A DNA stretch of 64,000 nt from an uncultured Aquitalea sp. (GCF_945957525.1 NZ_CAMFLA010000016.1:1-64000), one strand, 5' to 3'. Shown: positions 31,838-41,476, counted from the first letter of the stretch. Notes: generated by a model not told the origin, from the sequence alone. Program-made: numbers and translations.

Positions 31838-32696
31838 GCAAATACCAAGCCACAATGCCCGGCCCCCACAGCAGCGCAATCCAGCCTGCCGCGGCCAGGT
31901 AAGGCCCGAACGGCAACGGCTGGCCGCGTCCGTGACGCGCCAGTAAAATCATCAGCACGCCGTAAACAGCACCCACCAAAGATGAAAGCAAGATGATCAG
32001 GGGCAGCATGGACCATCCAAGCCAGGCACCCAGAGCAGCCAACAGTTTGAAGTCGCCAAACCCCATCCCGTCCTTGCCGGTCGCCAGCTTGAAAATCCAG
32101 TAAACACTCCACAGGCTAAGATAGCCTGCCATCGCGCCAATCACGGCATCAGCCAGCGGTACGGCACCCGTGACAAGATTGAACAGCAAACCGGCCCACA
32201 GCAAGGGAAGCGTGAGGCTGTCCGGCAGCAACTGCGTATCAGCGTCAATGAAGGTGAGCGCCACCAACGCAGCCGTCAAAAAGAGATAACCTGGCAACGT
32301 CGCACTCCACCCTACTTTGCAAGCCACGACAGCAAAAAGAACCCCGGTCAGCAATTCCACCATGGGATAGCGAAAGCTGATACGGGCCTTGCAGGTGCCG
32401 CACTTGCCGCCCAAGGCCAAATAACTGAAAAGCGGAATGTTCTGCCAAGCCCGCACAGGAGCCTCGCACATCGGGCAGCGCGAGGGGGGGGTCATCAGGT
32501 TGAAGACAGGCAACGCCTCGCCGGAGCTTTGGCAGTCGCATAGATCAGCGCACTCTGCGCGCCACTGACGCTCCATCATGAGGGGAAGGCGATAGATCAC
32601 CACATTCAGGAAACTGCCAATCAACAACCCCAGCACCAAAACACACACAGACAACAGTAGCGGGCTGAGCGCCAGCATTTCCACAACAGACGACAT
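31827..32696 (-). CDS. pilD: Prepilin leader peptidase/N-methyltransferase
   Basis: A 289-residue aspartic membrane protease that cleaves and N-methylates type IV pilins and pseudopilins. GSFLNVVIYRLP is at 27-38, the paired zinc cysteines CPMC and CGTC are at 74-77 and 99-102, and the catalytic aspartates are in FIDADTQLLPD (151/153) and GFGD (Asp215). About eight membrane helices. It follows pilC after 2 bases and overlaps coaE. A full cytosolic loop with both CxxC pairs indicates a bifunctional enzyme. Confidence 0.95.
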   Translation of the reverse strand: MSSVVEMLALSPLLLSVCVLVLGLLIGSFLNVVIYRLPLMMERQWRAECADLCDCQSSGEALPVFNLMTPPSRCPMCEAPVRAWQNIPLFSYLALGGKCGTCKARISFRYPMVELLTGVLFAVVACKVGWSATLPGYLFLTAALVALTFIDADTQLLPDSLTLPLLWAGLLFNLVTGAVPLADAVIGAMAGYLSLWSVYWIFKLATGKDGMGFGDFKLLAALGAWLGWSMLPLIILLSSLVGAVYGVLMILLARHGRGQPLPFGPYLAAAGWIALLWGPGIVAWYLHGF

Positions 32697-32698
32697 AC

Positions 32699-33919
32699 TT
32701 AGCCCACCACCTGGCCCATTTTGAAAATCGGCATGTACATGGCAATCACCAGACCACCAATCAGTACCCCCAGAATCACCATGATCACCGGTTCTAGCAG
32801 GCTGGACAGTGATGCCACGGCGTTATCGACTTCTTCTTCATAAAAGTCGGCAATCTTTTCCAGCATTTGATCCAGCGAGCCAGACTCCTCGCCGATAGAG
32901 GTCATCTGCAGCACCATGTTCGGGAAGAGATTGGTGCGTTGCATGGAGTAATTCAGCGTAGAGCCGGCGCTCACATCGGATTGAATCTGCTTGGTAGCCT
33001 CGCTATACACTTGGTTGCCCGAAGCCCCGCCCACTGAGTCCAGCGCCTCAACCAAGGGCACGCCCGCCGCAAACAAAGTAGCCAGCGTGCGCGACCAGCG
33101 CGCGATGGTCGCCTTGCGGATGATATCGCCGATAACAGGCAGCTTCAGCAGAATTCGGTCCATCTGCTCCTGCATCTTCGGCACACGCTTGAAGGCATAG
33201 AAGAAACCAAAAATTGCACCAAAAATGGTGCCGAATATCAACCACCACCAATGCACAAAACCATCGGACAACCAGATGACGAACATGGTAGGCGCAGGCA
33301 AGTTGGCGCCGAAGCTGGAGAAAAGATCCTTGAACGCAGGAATCACGTAAATCATGATCACTGCGGTAATGATGAAAGCGGTCGCGATAATCGCGGAAGG
33401 GTAAATCAGGGCGGATTTGATCTTGCCCTTGATCGCCAGCACCTTTTCTTTGTAGGTGGCCAGTTTGTCCAGCAGCGAGTCCAGTACACCGCCCGTCTCA
33501 CCAGCAGCGATCAAGTTGCAGAACAGCTTGTCGAAATACAGCGGTTTCTTGCGGAATGCCTCCGCCAGCGACAAACCAGTTTCCACATCCGCACGCACCT
33601 CAAGCAACATCTTGGTGACGGCCGGATTGCCATGCCCCTTGGCGGAAATATCGAAAGCCTGCAGCAAAGGTACGCCAGCGCGCATCATGGTGGACAGCTG
33701 CCGGGTGAACAGCGCAATATCCTTCTCGGTGATCTTGCGCCCAAAGCCTCCGCGACGGCGCTTCACCTTCAAGACATTGATGCCTTGCCGGCGCAGCTGG
33801 GTTTTCGCAACGTTTTCGCTTTCTGCGCGCAACTCCCCACGCACCACCTTACCTGCACGATCCTTGCCTTCCCATTCCCAGATAAAACCCGGGGTCGCCT
33901 TTTTAGCCACGGTAGCCAT
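32699..33919 (-). CDS. pilC: Type IV pilus inner membrane platform protein
   Basis: A 406-residue GspF/PilC family protein (PilG in Neisseria naming). It has two repeated GspF domains, with DIALFTRQLSTMMRAGVPLLQAF near the start and the mirrored RWSRTLATLFAAGVPLVEALD in the second half, plus three membrane helices and a C-terminal GGLVIAMYMPIF. It forms the base on which PilB and PilT work to add or remove pilin subunits. It lies 26 bases after pilB. Confidence 0.96.
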   Translation of the reverse strand: MATVAKKATPGFIWEWEGKDRAGKVVRGELRAESENVAKTQLRRQGINVLKVKRRRGGFGRKITEKDIALFTRQLSTMMRAGVPLLQAFDISAKGHGNPAVTKMLLEVRADVETGLSLAEAFRKKPLYFDKLFCNLIAAGETGGVLDSLLDKLATYKEKVLAIKGKIKSALIYPSAIIATAFIITAVIMIYVIPAFKDLFSSFGANLPAPTMFVIWLSDGFVHWWWLIFGTIFGAIFGFFYAFKRVPKMQEQMDRILLKLPVIGDIIRKATIARWSRTLATLFAAGVPLVEALDSVGGASGNQVYSEATKQIQSDVSAGSTLNYSMQRTNLFPNMVLQMTSIGEESGSLDQMLEKIADFYEEEVDNAVASLSSLLEPVIMVILGVLIGGLVIAMYMPIFKMGQVVG

Positions 33920-33945
33920 CTTTATTCTCTTTGCAGGTTATCCGG

Positions 33946-35661
33946 TCACTCGTTAGTCACAGCTTCAATTTCCGACAGCGATGTCACACCCTTCATGACC
34001 TTGAGCAGACCGGCTTGGCGCAGATCCACCATGCCCTCTTTACGGGCCAGGTCAGCAATATCAATCGCCGTGCCATTTTGCATGATCAGTCGGGTGATTG
34101 CATCAGAGATGGGCATTACTTCGTAAATGCCTGTTCGTCCTTTATAGCCTGAACCTCGGCATTCCTCGCATCCGGCAGGGCCGTAGGGCTTCCAAGAACC
34201 ATCAAGTTGCTCTTTGGAGAAGCCTGCGCGCAGCAGTGCCTCTTCCGGGATATCAATCGGTTTCTTGCAATGATTGCACAGGCGTCGCGCAAGACGCTGA
34301 GCCATGATCAGCAAGACCGAGCTTGCCACGTTGAAAGGTGCGACGCCCATATTCAATAAACGCGTCAGCGTCGCGGGTGCATTGTTGGTGTGCAGCGTGG
34401 AAAATACCATGTGACCCGTCTGCGCAGCCTTGATGGAAATGTCCGCCGTCTCGAAGTCGCGAATTTCACCCACCATGATCACATCCGGATCTTGCCGCAA
34501 AAACGCCTTCAACGCGGATGCAAACGTCAGGCCGGCCTTTTCATTGACATTCACCTGATTGATGCCTGGCAAGTTGATTTCGACCGGGTCTTCCGCAGTG
34601 GAAATATTGATGTCCGGCTTGTTGAGGATATTCAGGCAGGTGTACAAGGAAACGGTCTTACCACTACCCGTAGGCCCTGTTACTAGTACCATGCCGTAAG
34701 GCCGAGCGATGGCATCCAGCAACAATTTTTTCTGCATGGGCTCAAAGCCGAGCTGCTCAATGTCCAGCGATGCCGCCGACGCATCGAGGATACGCATCAC
34801 GATCTTCTCACCGTACAAGGTAGGCAAGGTACTGACACGAAAATCAATGGAGTGGGTCTTGGATATGACCAGCTTCAGACGACCGTCCTGAGGCACCCTC
34901 TTTTCTGAAATATCCAGCCGCGATATCACCTTGATGCGGGAGGCTATTTTTTCCTTCAACAGCAGGGGCGGCTGCGCGATTTCCTTGAGGATGCCATCCA
35001 CGCGATAGCGAATACGGTAGAACTTTTCATAAGGCTCAAAATGGATATCAGATGCGCCACCGTTGATCGCATCCAGCAATACCTTGTGAATGAATTTTAC
35101 GACAGGGGCATCATCAACATCGGGCTGAGTCGCATCAGAGGCCGCAGGCGCAGCATCCGGGTCGACAAACTCAAGATCGCCGAAATCTTCCTGAGCCAGT
35201 GAGTTGATGGCGGCATTGGCGTCCTCCGTATACTTGCCAATCACCTTTGACAGCTTGTCGTCCTCGACCACCACCACTTCCACCGTCATGCCGGTCTTGA
35301 AAGTGATAGCGTGAAAAGCTGAGGTTTGCGTGGGATCCGAAGTACCAATGTAAAGCTTGTTGCCACGCTTGAACAAAGGAACCAAGCGCCGGCTGCCGAT
35401 TAGCTCATCATCCACCAGCCCCTTGGGTAACTGGGAAGGATCAATGGCCCCCATATCCAGCAGCGGGTATCCAAACACCTTGGAGGCGAATGAAGCCACC
35501 TCACCCGCGCCCATTTTCTTGCTGGCGATCAACTGCTCAACAAAACTAATGTTTGACGCTTGAGCCTGCTTCTGAATGGCCTCTGCATCCTGCAACAACA
35601 AGGCATTGTTTTGCACCAAAGCACGACCCAGACCGGAAATCCCTGCAGACGCATCCATCAA
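33946..35661 (-). CDS. pilB: Type IV pilus extension ATPase
   Basis: A 571-residue hexameric ATPase (PilF in Neisseria naming) that drives pilus extension and, through pili, natural transformation. An N-terminal MshEN/GspE-N domain is followed by the ATPase core: Walker A GPTGSGKT at 329-336, the Asp box IMVGEIRDFETA, the His box TGHMVFSTLHTN and tetracysteine zinc motif CNHCKKP...CEECRGSGYKGR. First gene of the pilB-pilC-pilD run. No pilin or pilT gene is in the window. Confidence 0.96.
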   Translation of the reverse strand: MMDASAGISGLGRALVQNNALLLQDAEAIQKQAQASNISFVEQLIASKKMGAGEVASFASKVFGYPLLDMGAIDPSQLPKGLVDDELIGSRRLVPLFKRGNKLYIGTSDPTQTSAFHAITFKTGMTVEVVVVEDDKLSKVIGKYTEDANAAINSLAQEDFGDLEFVDPDAAPAASDATQPDVDDAPVVKFIHKVLLDAINGGASDIHFEPYEKFYRIRYRVDGILKEIAQPPLLLKEKIASRIKVISRLDISEKRVPQDGRLKLVISKTHSIDFRVSTLPTLYGEKIVMRILDASAASLDIEQLGFEPMQKKLLLDAIARPYGMVLVTGPTGSGKTVSLYTCLNILNKPDINISTAEDPVEINLPGINQVNVNEKAGLTFASALKAFLRQDPDVIMVGEIRDFETADISIKAAQTGHMVFSTLHTNNAPATLTRLLNMGVAPFNVASSVLLIMAQRLARRLCNHCKKPIDIPEEALLRAGFSKEQLDGSWKPYGPAGCEECRGSGYKGRTGIYEVMPISDAITRLIMQNGTAIDIADLARKEGMVDLRQAGLLKVMKGVTSLSEIEAVTNE

Positions 35662-35709
35662 GCACCCTCACAAAACAGTTGCGCAGCGTAGTCGCCGCCA
35701 GTTGCAGCA

Positions 35710-35715
35710 ATTATA
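35710..35715 (-). promoter_or_regulatory. -10 element upstream of pilB
   Basis: On the minus strand TATAAT about 49 bases before the pilB start. TTGACC upstream is 20 bases away, too far to be a standard -35, so only the -10 is claimed. Confidence 0.35.
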
Positions 35716-35780
35716 AGCTCATGTCGCAACAATAGGGTCAACTCTAAGCAAGCGACGATCACAAGTTGAATAGACATGAA

Positions 35781-35806
35781 AAAAGGACTGCCGAAGCAGT
35801 CCTTTT
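35781..35806 (-). terminator. Porin gene terminator
   Basis: GGACTGC-CGAA-GCAGTCC stem with AAAA/TTTT flanks, 27 bases past the porin stop. It is a strong stem-loop, as expected for an abundant outer-membrane protein. Confidence 0.88.
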
Positions 35807-35832
35807 CAAACTAACTAACTCTGAAATCAGAA

Positions 35833-36882
35833 TTAGAAGTTGTGGATCAGGCCAACGCCCAGGGAGCTTTCGCTCGGGGTGTCACCCTTCCAGCTTACAT
35901 GGCCGTAAGCGCCGTACACGCTGGTGCGCTTGGACAGATCGTAGTTCAGACCAGCAACCCACTGGCTATAGCCGGTGTTGTCGATAGTATTGCTATCCAC
36001 GGAAATGTTTTTGCCCTTGGCATAGCTCAGGTACGGGGTCAGGGCACCAAAGGTATAACCAGCGGTCAGTGCGTACTCCTTAGTCTTAACCTTGGCATTA
36101 CCTGCGGAGGCACCAGCAGCCAGATCAGCACTGTAGAACTGACCAGCCAAGTCGTAACCTTGGGTCTGCTGATAGCCAAAGGCTACGTACAGATTGTTAG
36201 CATTGTAACCGGCTTCCAGACGGTGCCAAGACTGAATGGTGCCCAGTTCCTGAGCAGAACCCCAGTGCTGGTAGTTGTACTTACCGAAGAAACCGGAGTT
36301 TTCGTAGCTCAGACCCAAGTTCCAAGTCTGGTTGTTGGTATTGGAACCGTTAACCAGCTTACGAGTTTCATCGGTACCGTACAGCAGGGAGCCGTTGAAA
36401 CCAGCCAGATTCGGAGTGTCGTAGCGGACGGCGTTGTTAACGCGACCGTCCAGACGGGTGAAGTAGCCCAGACCTGCAACACTCTTGCCGGAATAATAAC
36501 CCGGGTCAACTTGCTCCATGTCGGAGTTAGCATAGTTGGACAACTTACCCAGACGGAACTTACCGAAAGCACCTTCCAGGCCAACGAAAGTGTCGCGAGT
36601 GCCAAAACCGGTGTTGCTGGAACCGTCAACATTTACACGGTTCTCAACTTGCCAGATAGCCTTCAGGCCATTGCCCAGATCTTCATTGCCCTTGAAACCG
36701 ATGCGGGAAGTCCAGTCGTTGATCTGAGTGTTGCTCTTCAGGTTGCCATTGGCATCGGTAACGCCAGCAGCGTAGGTTTTGTTGCTTTCGATACCACCAC
36801 GGATGGAACCGTACAGGGTAACGTCAGCCATTGCGGCGGCCGGGATGGCTGCAATAGCCAGAGCGATCAGCTTCTTGTTCAT
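35833..36882 (-). CDS. Gram-negative general porin (Neisseria-type)
   Basis: A 349-residue trimeric beta-barrel porin. The signal peptide MNKKLIALAIAAIPAAAMA precedes DVTLYGSIRGGIE, the standard first strand of betaproteobacterial porins. Alternating strands with loop blocks such as FGTRDTFVGLEGAFGKFRLGKL follow, and the protein ends SLGVGLIHNF with the terminal Phe needed for outer-membrane assembly. The codon use is strongly biased to a few codons (AAC, GGT, CTG), consistent with high expression. AAAGGAA precedes the ATG. Ion selectivity cannot be told. Confidence 0.93.
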   Translation of the reverse strand: MNKKLIALAIAAIPAAAMADVTLYGSIRGGIESNKTYAAGVTDANGNLKSNTQINDWTSRIGFKGNEDLGNGLKAIWQVENRVNVDGSSNTGFGTRDTFVGLEGAFGKFRLGKLSNYANSDMEQVDPGYYSGKSVAGLGYFTRLDGRVNNAVRYDTPNLAGFNGSLLYGTDETRKLVNGSNTNNQTWNLGLSYENSGFFGKYNYQHWGSAQELGTIQSWHRLEAGYNANNLYVAFGYQQTQGYDLAGQFYSADLAAGASAGNAKVKTKEYALTAGYTFGALTPYLSYAKGKNISVDSNTIDNTGYSQWVAGLNYDLSKRTSVYGAYGHVSWKGDTPSESSLGVGLIHNF

Positions 36883-36999
36883 CGCTAATTCCTTTCGAAG
36901 TCAGTTCAATGTAGTCCTGTTAGATTGCCGGCCATCAAGATTGACGACTGGCCTCCGGACATTTTCTCACCACCGGTTTCCCGGCAAGTTGCTGATCGA

Positions 37000-37028
37000 A
37001 ATATAAAGCGCTCGTTGCAAAAATACAA
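37000..37028 (-). promoter_or_regulatory. Candidate sigma-70 promoter of the porin gene
   Basis: On the minus strand TTGTAT (37023-37028), a 17-base spacer and TATATT (37000-37005). The implied start near 36993 gives a leader of about 110 bases. The 346-base gap to the divergent photolyase gene is AT-rich (most at 37060-37160) and holds no gene; such a long leader could be a target for small RNAs, which is inference. Confidence 0.5.
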
Positions 37029-37228
37029 AAGGGCTCGGCAGCACTCGGCCAGACACGCAGCACGACAATGGCAAAAAATTATAATAAGCAATTGAAAAAT
37101 ATACGTTTTTACAAAAATCAAAATCAAAAAACAGCAGAGACAAAAAAACAACACCACTGTAAAAGTGTTGCAAAAACACCCACAAATGCCAATCTTCACC
37201 CCATTAAACACTTGGAAAAGACCTGCAA

Positions 37229-38635
37229 ATGACACAGCCCAGCGCTCTGTTCTGGTTTCGCCGTGACTTGCGCACCGAGGACAACCGCGGCCTGTACGAG
37301 GCCCTTGCAAAGCACAACCAGGTTTATTGCGCCTTCATTCTGGACAGCTCAATCCTGGACCCTCTGCCCCGTCAGGATCGGCGCGTGGACTTCATCATGG
37401 CAAGCCTGCAGTCCCTCCAGCTTGAACTGCGCCAACATGGTGGCGAGCTGCTGGTACGACATGGACTACCTATAGAAGAGATCCCTCGACTGGCTCGCGA
37501 CCTTGGCGTCGATTGCGTTTACGCCAATAAAGATTACGAACCCGCGACCATCCTGCGAGACAGACGCGTCAGCGAGCTGCTGGAGGCCGAGGGCCGGCGT
37601 CTGTCCTTATATAAGGATCATGTGGTTTTTGAGGAGGATGAAATCCTGACAGCCGCAAGCCGGCCTTATACCGTGTTCACCCCCTATAAAAACAATTGGC
37701 AGAAGAAAGTGCGCCATCTGGATCTGGAGGTGGCAGACTCAGCCAGCATGCTTCACAAGCTGGCGCAGCATCCGGCTACCGATCTGCCCGCCTTGCAGGA
37801 TTTCGGCTTTGAAAGCAGCGATCTGTCTTCGCTGCCGATCGCGCCGGGCAGTACCGGGGCAAGAGTGCTACTGGATGACTTCAGCGATCGGATAGAACAC
37901 TACAAAACGCTGCGGGACTTTCCTTCGGTTAAAGGCGTTTCCTATCTGTCGGCTCACTTGCGCTTCGGTACGATCTCAATCCGACAGTTGGCCAGACTGG
38001 CATATGAAAGACAAAACGCCGGCGCAGACTGCTGGCTTGGGGAGCTGATTTGGCGCGATTTCTATCAGCAGTTTCTTTGGCATTTTCCGAACGTCGCCAA
38101 GCAGAGCTTCAAGCCCGAGTACCAAAACCTAGCCTACGAAAATAATGAGGAGTGGTTTGCCGCGTGGAAAGAAGGACGCACCGGCTACCCGATCGTTGAC
38201 GCAGCCATGCGCCAGTTGCTGCATAGCGGTTATATGCACAACCGCCTTCGCATGATTGTGGCCAGTTTCCTGGTAAAAGATCTGCTGATTGACTGGCGAT
38301 GGGGGGAGGCGTGGTTTGCTGAAAAGTTACTGGACTTCGACCTGGCGGCCAACAACGGCGGTTGGCAATGGTCGGCCTCCACGGGCTGCGACGCACAGCC
38401 CTATTTCCGTATTTTCAATCCGGTAAGTCAGTCAGAAAAGTTCGACCCGCAAGGCAAGCTCATCCGCCGCTATGTGCCAGAGCTGGCAGCCTTCGATGAC
38501 AAAGCCATCCACGCCCCTTGGCAAGCAAAGACAACGCCCCCAGGTTTCCGATTGGGCTTGGACTACCCACACCCCATCGTCGATCATGCGGTGCAGAGAG
38601 AAAAGGCGCTGGCCCTCTTCGGCAAACCTGCATAA
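37229..38635 (+). CDS. phrB: Deoxyribodipyrimidine photolyase
   Basis: A 468-residue class I CPD photolyase that repairs UV pyrimidine dimers using blue light. The N-terminal antenna domain starts ALFWFRRDLRTEDN. The FAD domain contains GELIWRDFYQQFLWHFP and the C-terminal signature NRLRMIVASFLVKDLLIDWRWGE, followed by FDLAANNGGWQWSASTGCDAQPYFRIFNP. Folate-type antenna is likely from the class but not proven. The last codons overlap a copy of the repeated 11-mer (38617-38627). Confidence 0.95.
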   Translation: MTQPSALFWFRRDLRTEDNRGLYEALAKHNQVYCAFILDSSILDPLPRQDRRVDFIMASLQSLQLELRQHGGELLVRHGLPIEEIPRLARDLGVDCVYANKDYEPATILRDRRVSELLEAEGRRLSLYKDHVVFEEDEILTAASRPYTVFTPYKNNWQKKVRHLDLEVADSASMLHKLAQHPATDLPALQDFGFESSDLSSLPIAPGSTGARVLLDDFSDRIEHYKTLRDFPSVKGVSYLSAHLRFGTISIRQLARLAYERQNAGADCWLGELIWRDFYQQFLWHFPNVAKQSFKPEYQNLAYENNEEWFAAWKEGRTGYPIVDAAMRQLLHSGYMHNRLRMIVASFLVKDLLIDWRWGEAWFAEKLLDFDLAANNGGWQWSASTGCDAQPYFRIFNPVSQSEKFDPQGKLIRRYVPELAAFDDKAIHAPWQAKTTPPGFRLGLDYPHPIVDHAVQREKALALFGKPA

Positions 38636-38650
38636 ACGCACAATGCAAAA

Positions 38651-38680
38651 AGCCCGGCCAAAGCCGGGCTTCTGTTTCTT
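38651..38680 (+). terminator. phrB terminator
   Basis: AGCCCGGC-CAAA-GCCGGGCT stem-loop followed by TCTGTTTCTTT and preceded by AAAA, so it may also serve the converging comEA-like gene. Confidence 0.8.
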
Positions 38681-38693
38681 TATTGCACCTTGT

Positions 38694-39095
38694 TCAAGGC
38701 TTCTTGGCCACGGACTTAGAGGCGTCCTTCTTGGCCGGTTTTGCCGGCGCTGCCGGCTTAGCCGTCGCGGCGGGAGCGGCTGCCGGTTTGTTGGCCGCCG
38801 CAGGTGCGCCACTCTTGGCCGCTGCTGCGGGCGCAGTCGTAGCGCCGCTCACTGCGATATCCTTGCGCAGCTTCTCCAGGGTTTTATCGCCAATGCCGGA
38901 GACGTTTTTCAAATCATCTACACTCTTGAAAGCACCGTTCTTAGCGCGGTAATCAATGATGGCCTTAGCCTTCACCGGGCCGATGCCATTCAGGGACTCA
39001 AGTTGCTCCTGAGTAGCCGTATTGATATTGACGGCGGCGAAAGCAGATGCGCAAACAAACAGGAAACCCAACAAGGCGGCAAGCAGTTTCTTCAT
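38694..39095 (-). CDS. comEA: ComEA-like helix-hairpin-helix DNA-binding protein
   Basis: A 133-residue exported protein. A signal peptide (MKKLLAALLGFLFVCASAFA) precedes VNINTATQEQLESLNGIGPVKAKAI, the ComEA helix-hairpin-helix motif, and a second hairpin GIGDKTLEKL. From about residue 75 to the end is a low-complexity Ala/Pro/Lys tail (AAPAATAKPAAPAKPAKKDASKS). ComEA binds incoming DNA in the periplasm during transformation and ratchets it inward. Many Neisseriales ComE proteins lack such a long basic tail. The AAGGAG site fixes the start. Confidence 0.88.
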   Translation of the reverse strand: MKKLLAALLGFLFVCASAFAAVNINTATQEQLESLNGIGPVKAKAIIDYRAKNGAFKSVDDLKNVSGIGDKTLEKLRKDIAVSGATTAPAAAAKSGAPAAANKPAAAPAATAKPAAPAKPAKKDASKSVAKKP

Positions 39096-39155
39096 GAACG
39101 ACTCCTTCGTTTCGACAAGATTTAAGCAGCTCGCCACAGGGTTTGACTCCTGAGG

Positions 39156-39977
39156 CTAGCTTCGATGCAACACAAGCTCCAGCACCATCTTGCTACCAAT
39201 GTATGCCAGCAGCAAGGCAGCGAAGCCAGCCAAGGTCCAGCGGATTGCCAGCTTACCGCGCCACCCCTTGAGCTTGCGCCCGACAAGCAAAGCACCGAAC
39301 AGCCCCCAGGACAACACACCAAAGACTGTCTTATGAGTCAGCGCCGCAGGTTTGCCGAAGACTTCCTCCGAAAACACCACGCCGGTCAGAAGTGATACCG
39401 AAAGAAGCAGAAATCCCACCCCGATGACCTGAAACATCATTTTTTCGAGCGAAAGCAAAGGTGGCAGCTGCCGCACCAACGCCAGCCCCCGCTTCTGATG
39501 CAGTGCTTTCTCCATGAACAGCATCAGCACAGCCAGTAGTGCGCCAATGGCAAACAGGCTGTAAGCCACAATGGACACCAACACGTGCAAGGCAAAGGCG
39601 GGATTGCGCAGATCATGCATGACATGCTCACCGGGAAAAGCCAGTGCGAACGCCAGTGTCGCCATCGCCAGTGGCATCATGAACAACTGCAGCCCCTCCA
39701 CCCGGTAAAAGAAGCCGCAAGTCCAGTAAATGACTAGCATGATCCACACCACAATGGAGAGCGCCCGGCCTACGCCGAGTGAAACAATGGGGCCTTGCAG
39801 TACCGGCGACATTACGGCAAAAGCATGCGCCAACAGCAAGGCGCCAAGCAGCGTGTGCTCCAGCCTCGGGTTGCGCGGCAAGCTTGCTGCGCCTTTCCAG
39901 TTGCCAATGAAATGCCAGGAAAGGCCGCCGTAGGCGAGGATGAGCAACAGGCTCAGAATGAACAGGAATCCGGTCAT
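39156..39977 (-). CDS. ypjD: CcsA/YpjD-type inner membrane protein
   Basis: A 273-residue protein with about eight membrane helices and the cytochrome c assembly (CcsA/CcmC) domain. Conserved histidines lie in LLAHAFAV, EHVMHDLRNPAFALHVLVS and ALTHKTVFGVLSW; the tryptophan-rich WWD signature of true haem handlers is weak. It lies divergent from ffh, the ypjD-ffh arrangement of E. coli, where YpjD (CorE-like) is not a cytochrome maturation factor. Function is thus uncertain. Confidence 0.8.
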   Translation of the reverse strand: MTGFLFILSLLLILAYGGLSWHFIGNWKGAASLPRNPRLEHTLLGALLLAHAFAVMSPVLQGPIVSLGVGRALSIVVWIMLVIYWTCGFFYRVEGLQLFMMPLAMATLAFALAFPGEHVMHDLRNPAFALHVLVSIVAYSLFAIGALLAVLMLFMEKALHQKRGLALVRQLPPLLSLEKMMFQVIGVGFLLLSVSLLTGVVFSEEVFGKPAALTHKTVFGVLSWGLFGALLVGRKLKGWRGKLAIRWTLAGFAALLLAYIGSKMVLELVLHRS

Positions 39978-40085
39978 GAAAAATTACGCCATCAAATCCG
40001 GGCGTTACCCGGCAGGCTCGTGGTAAAATCGACAGTTTGAAAGTCTACACCAACCTGTCCCCCGTTGGCACAGTAAGGACGCAGC

Positions 40086-41441
40086 ATGCTAGACAACCTG
40101 ACCAGCCGCCTGTCCGGCGTGATCAAGAACCTGCGCGGCAACGCCCGCCTGACCGAATCCAACATCCAGGACGCCCTGCGCGAAGTGCGCATGGCCTTGC
40201 TGGAAGCCGACGTCGCCCTGCCCGTCGTCAAAACCTTCATCGCTCAGATCAAGGAACGCGCATTGGGCCAGGAGGTGATGGGTAGCCTCACGCCAGGCCA
40301 GGCTCTGGTGGGCGTGGTGAACGAAGAGCTCGTCAAGCTGATGGGCGAGAAAAACGACGCCCTTAATCTGGCGGCCGTACCCCCGGCCATCGTGCTGATG
40401 GCCGGTCTGCAAGGTGCGGGCAAGACCACCACCGTCGGCAAGCTGGCCAAGCTACTGAAGGAAACACAGAAGAAGAAAGTGCTGGTGGTGTCGGCCGACG
40501 TCTACCGCCCCGCCGCCATTGAGCAACTGAAACTCTTGGCCGAGCAAGTGGGCGTAGAGTGGTTCCCCTCGGATGGCGCGCAAAAACCGGTGGACATCGC
40601 CCGCGCCGCCGTGGAACACGCCAAGCGCCATTTCTTTGACGTACTGATGGTGGACACCGCAGGTCGCCTGGCCATTGACGACGCCATGATGGCGGAAATC
40701 AAGGCGCTGCACGCTGCCATCAATCCAGTGGAAACCCTGTTCGTGGTGGATGCCATGCAGGGTCAGGACGCTGTCAACACCGCACAAGCTTTTAATGAAA
40801 CTCTGCCGCTCACCGGCGTCATCCTCACCAAGATGGACGGCGACTCGCGCGGCGGCGCCGCCCTGTCCGTGCGCCATGTCACCGGCAAGCCGATCAAGTT
40901 TATCGGTGTCGGCGAGAAGGTAAGCGGCCTAGAGCCCTTCTACCCCGACCGTATCGCCAGTCGCATTCTCGGCATGGGCGACGTGCTGTCCCTGATCGAA
41001 GAAGTGCAAAAAGGCATCGATCAGGATGAAGCCGTGGCCATGGCCAAGAAGCTCAAGTCCGGCAAAGGTTTCGACCTTGAGGATTTCAAGGCCCAGATGC
41101 AGCAGATGAAGAAGATGGGCGGCATGGCCAATCTGCTGGACAAGATGCCTGGGCAACTCGGCCAGATGGCCAAGGGCATTCAGGGGGCCGAAGCGGAAAA
41201 ATCCATGCGTCGCATCGAAGGCATCATCAACTCCATGACACTGGAGGAGCGACGCAAGCCGGAACTGCTCAAAGCCAGTCGCAAGCGGCGAATCGCCGCC
41301 GGCTCGGGAGTGACCGTGCAAGAGGTTAACCGTCTGCTGAATCAGTTTGAGCAAACGCAAAAAATGATGAAGCAGTTCTCCGCCAAGGGCGGACTGATGA
41401 AAATGATGCGCGGTATGAAGGGCATGATGCCCGGGATGTAA
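40086..41441 (+). CDS. ffh: Signal recognition particle protein Ffh
   Basis: A 451-residue GTPase that, with 4.5S RNA, delivers nascent membrane proteins to FtsY. The N domain is followed by the G domain with GLQGAGKTTTVGKLA, DTAGR and TKMDGD, then the methionine-rich M domain (GFDLEDFKAQMQQMKKMGGM) ending MMRGMKGMMPGM. AAGGAC lies before the ATG. It is divergent from ypjD and is followed by a strong terminator. Confidence 0.97.
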   Translation: MLDNLTSRLSGVIKNLRGNARLTESNIQDALREVRMALLEADVALPVVKTFIAQIKERALGQEVMGSLTPGQALVGVVNEELVKLMGEKNDALNLAAVPPAIVLMAGLQGAGKTTTVGKLAKLLKETQKKKVLVVSADVYRPAAIEQLKLLAEQVGVEWFPSDGAQKPVDIARAAVEHAKRHFFDVLMVDTAGRLAIDDAMMAEIKALHAAINPVETLFVVDAMQGQDAVNTAQAFNETLPLTGVILTKMDGDSRGGAALSVRHVTGKPIKFIGVGEKVSGLEPFYPDRIASRILGMGDVLSLIEEVQKGIDQDEAVAMAKKLKSGKGFDLEDFKAQMQQMKKMGGMANLLDKMPGQLGQMAKGIQGAEAEKSMRRIEGIINSMTLEERRKPELLKASRKRRIAAGSGVTVQEVNRLLNQFEQTQKMMKQFSAKGGLMKMMRGMKGMMPGM

Positions 41442-41447
41442 TCGAAA

Positions 41448-41471
41448 ACGGGTGCGAGTCACCCGTTTTTC
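41448..41471 (+). terminator. ffh terminator
   Basis: ACGGGTG-CGAGT-CACCCGT stem-loop followed by TTTTTC, 7 bases past the ffh stop and just before the ATP-grasp gene. Confidence 0.85.
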
Positions 41472-41476
41472 TTGAG

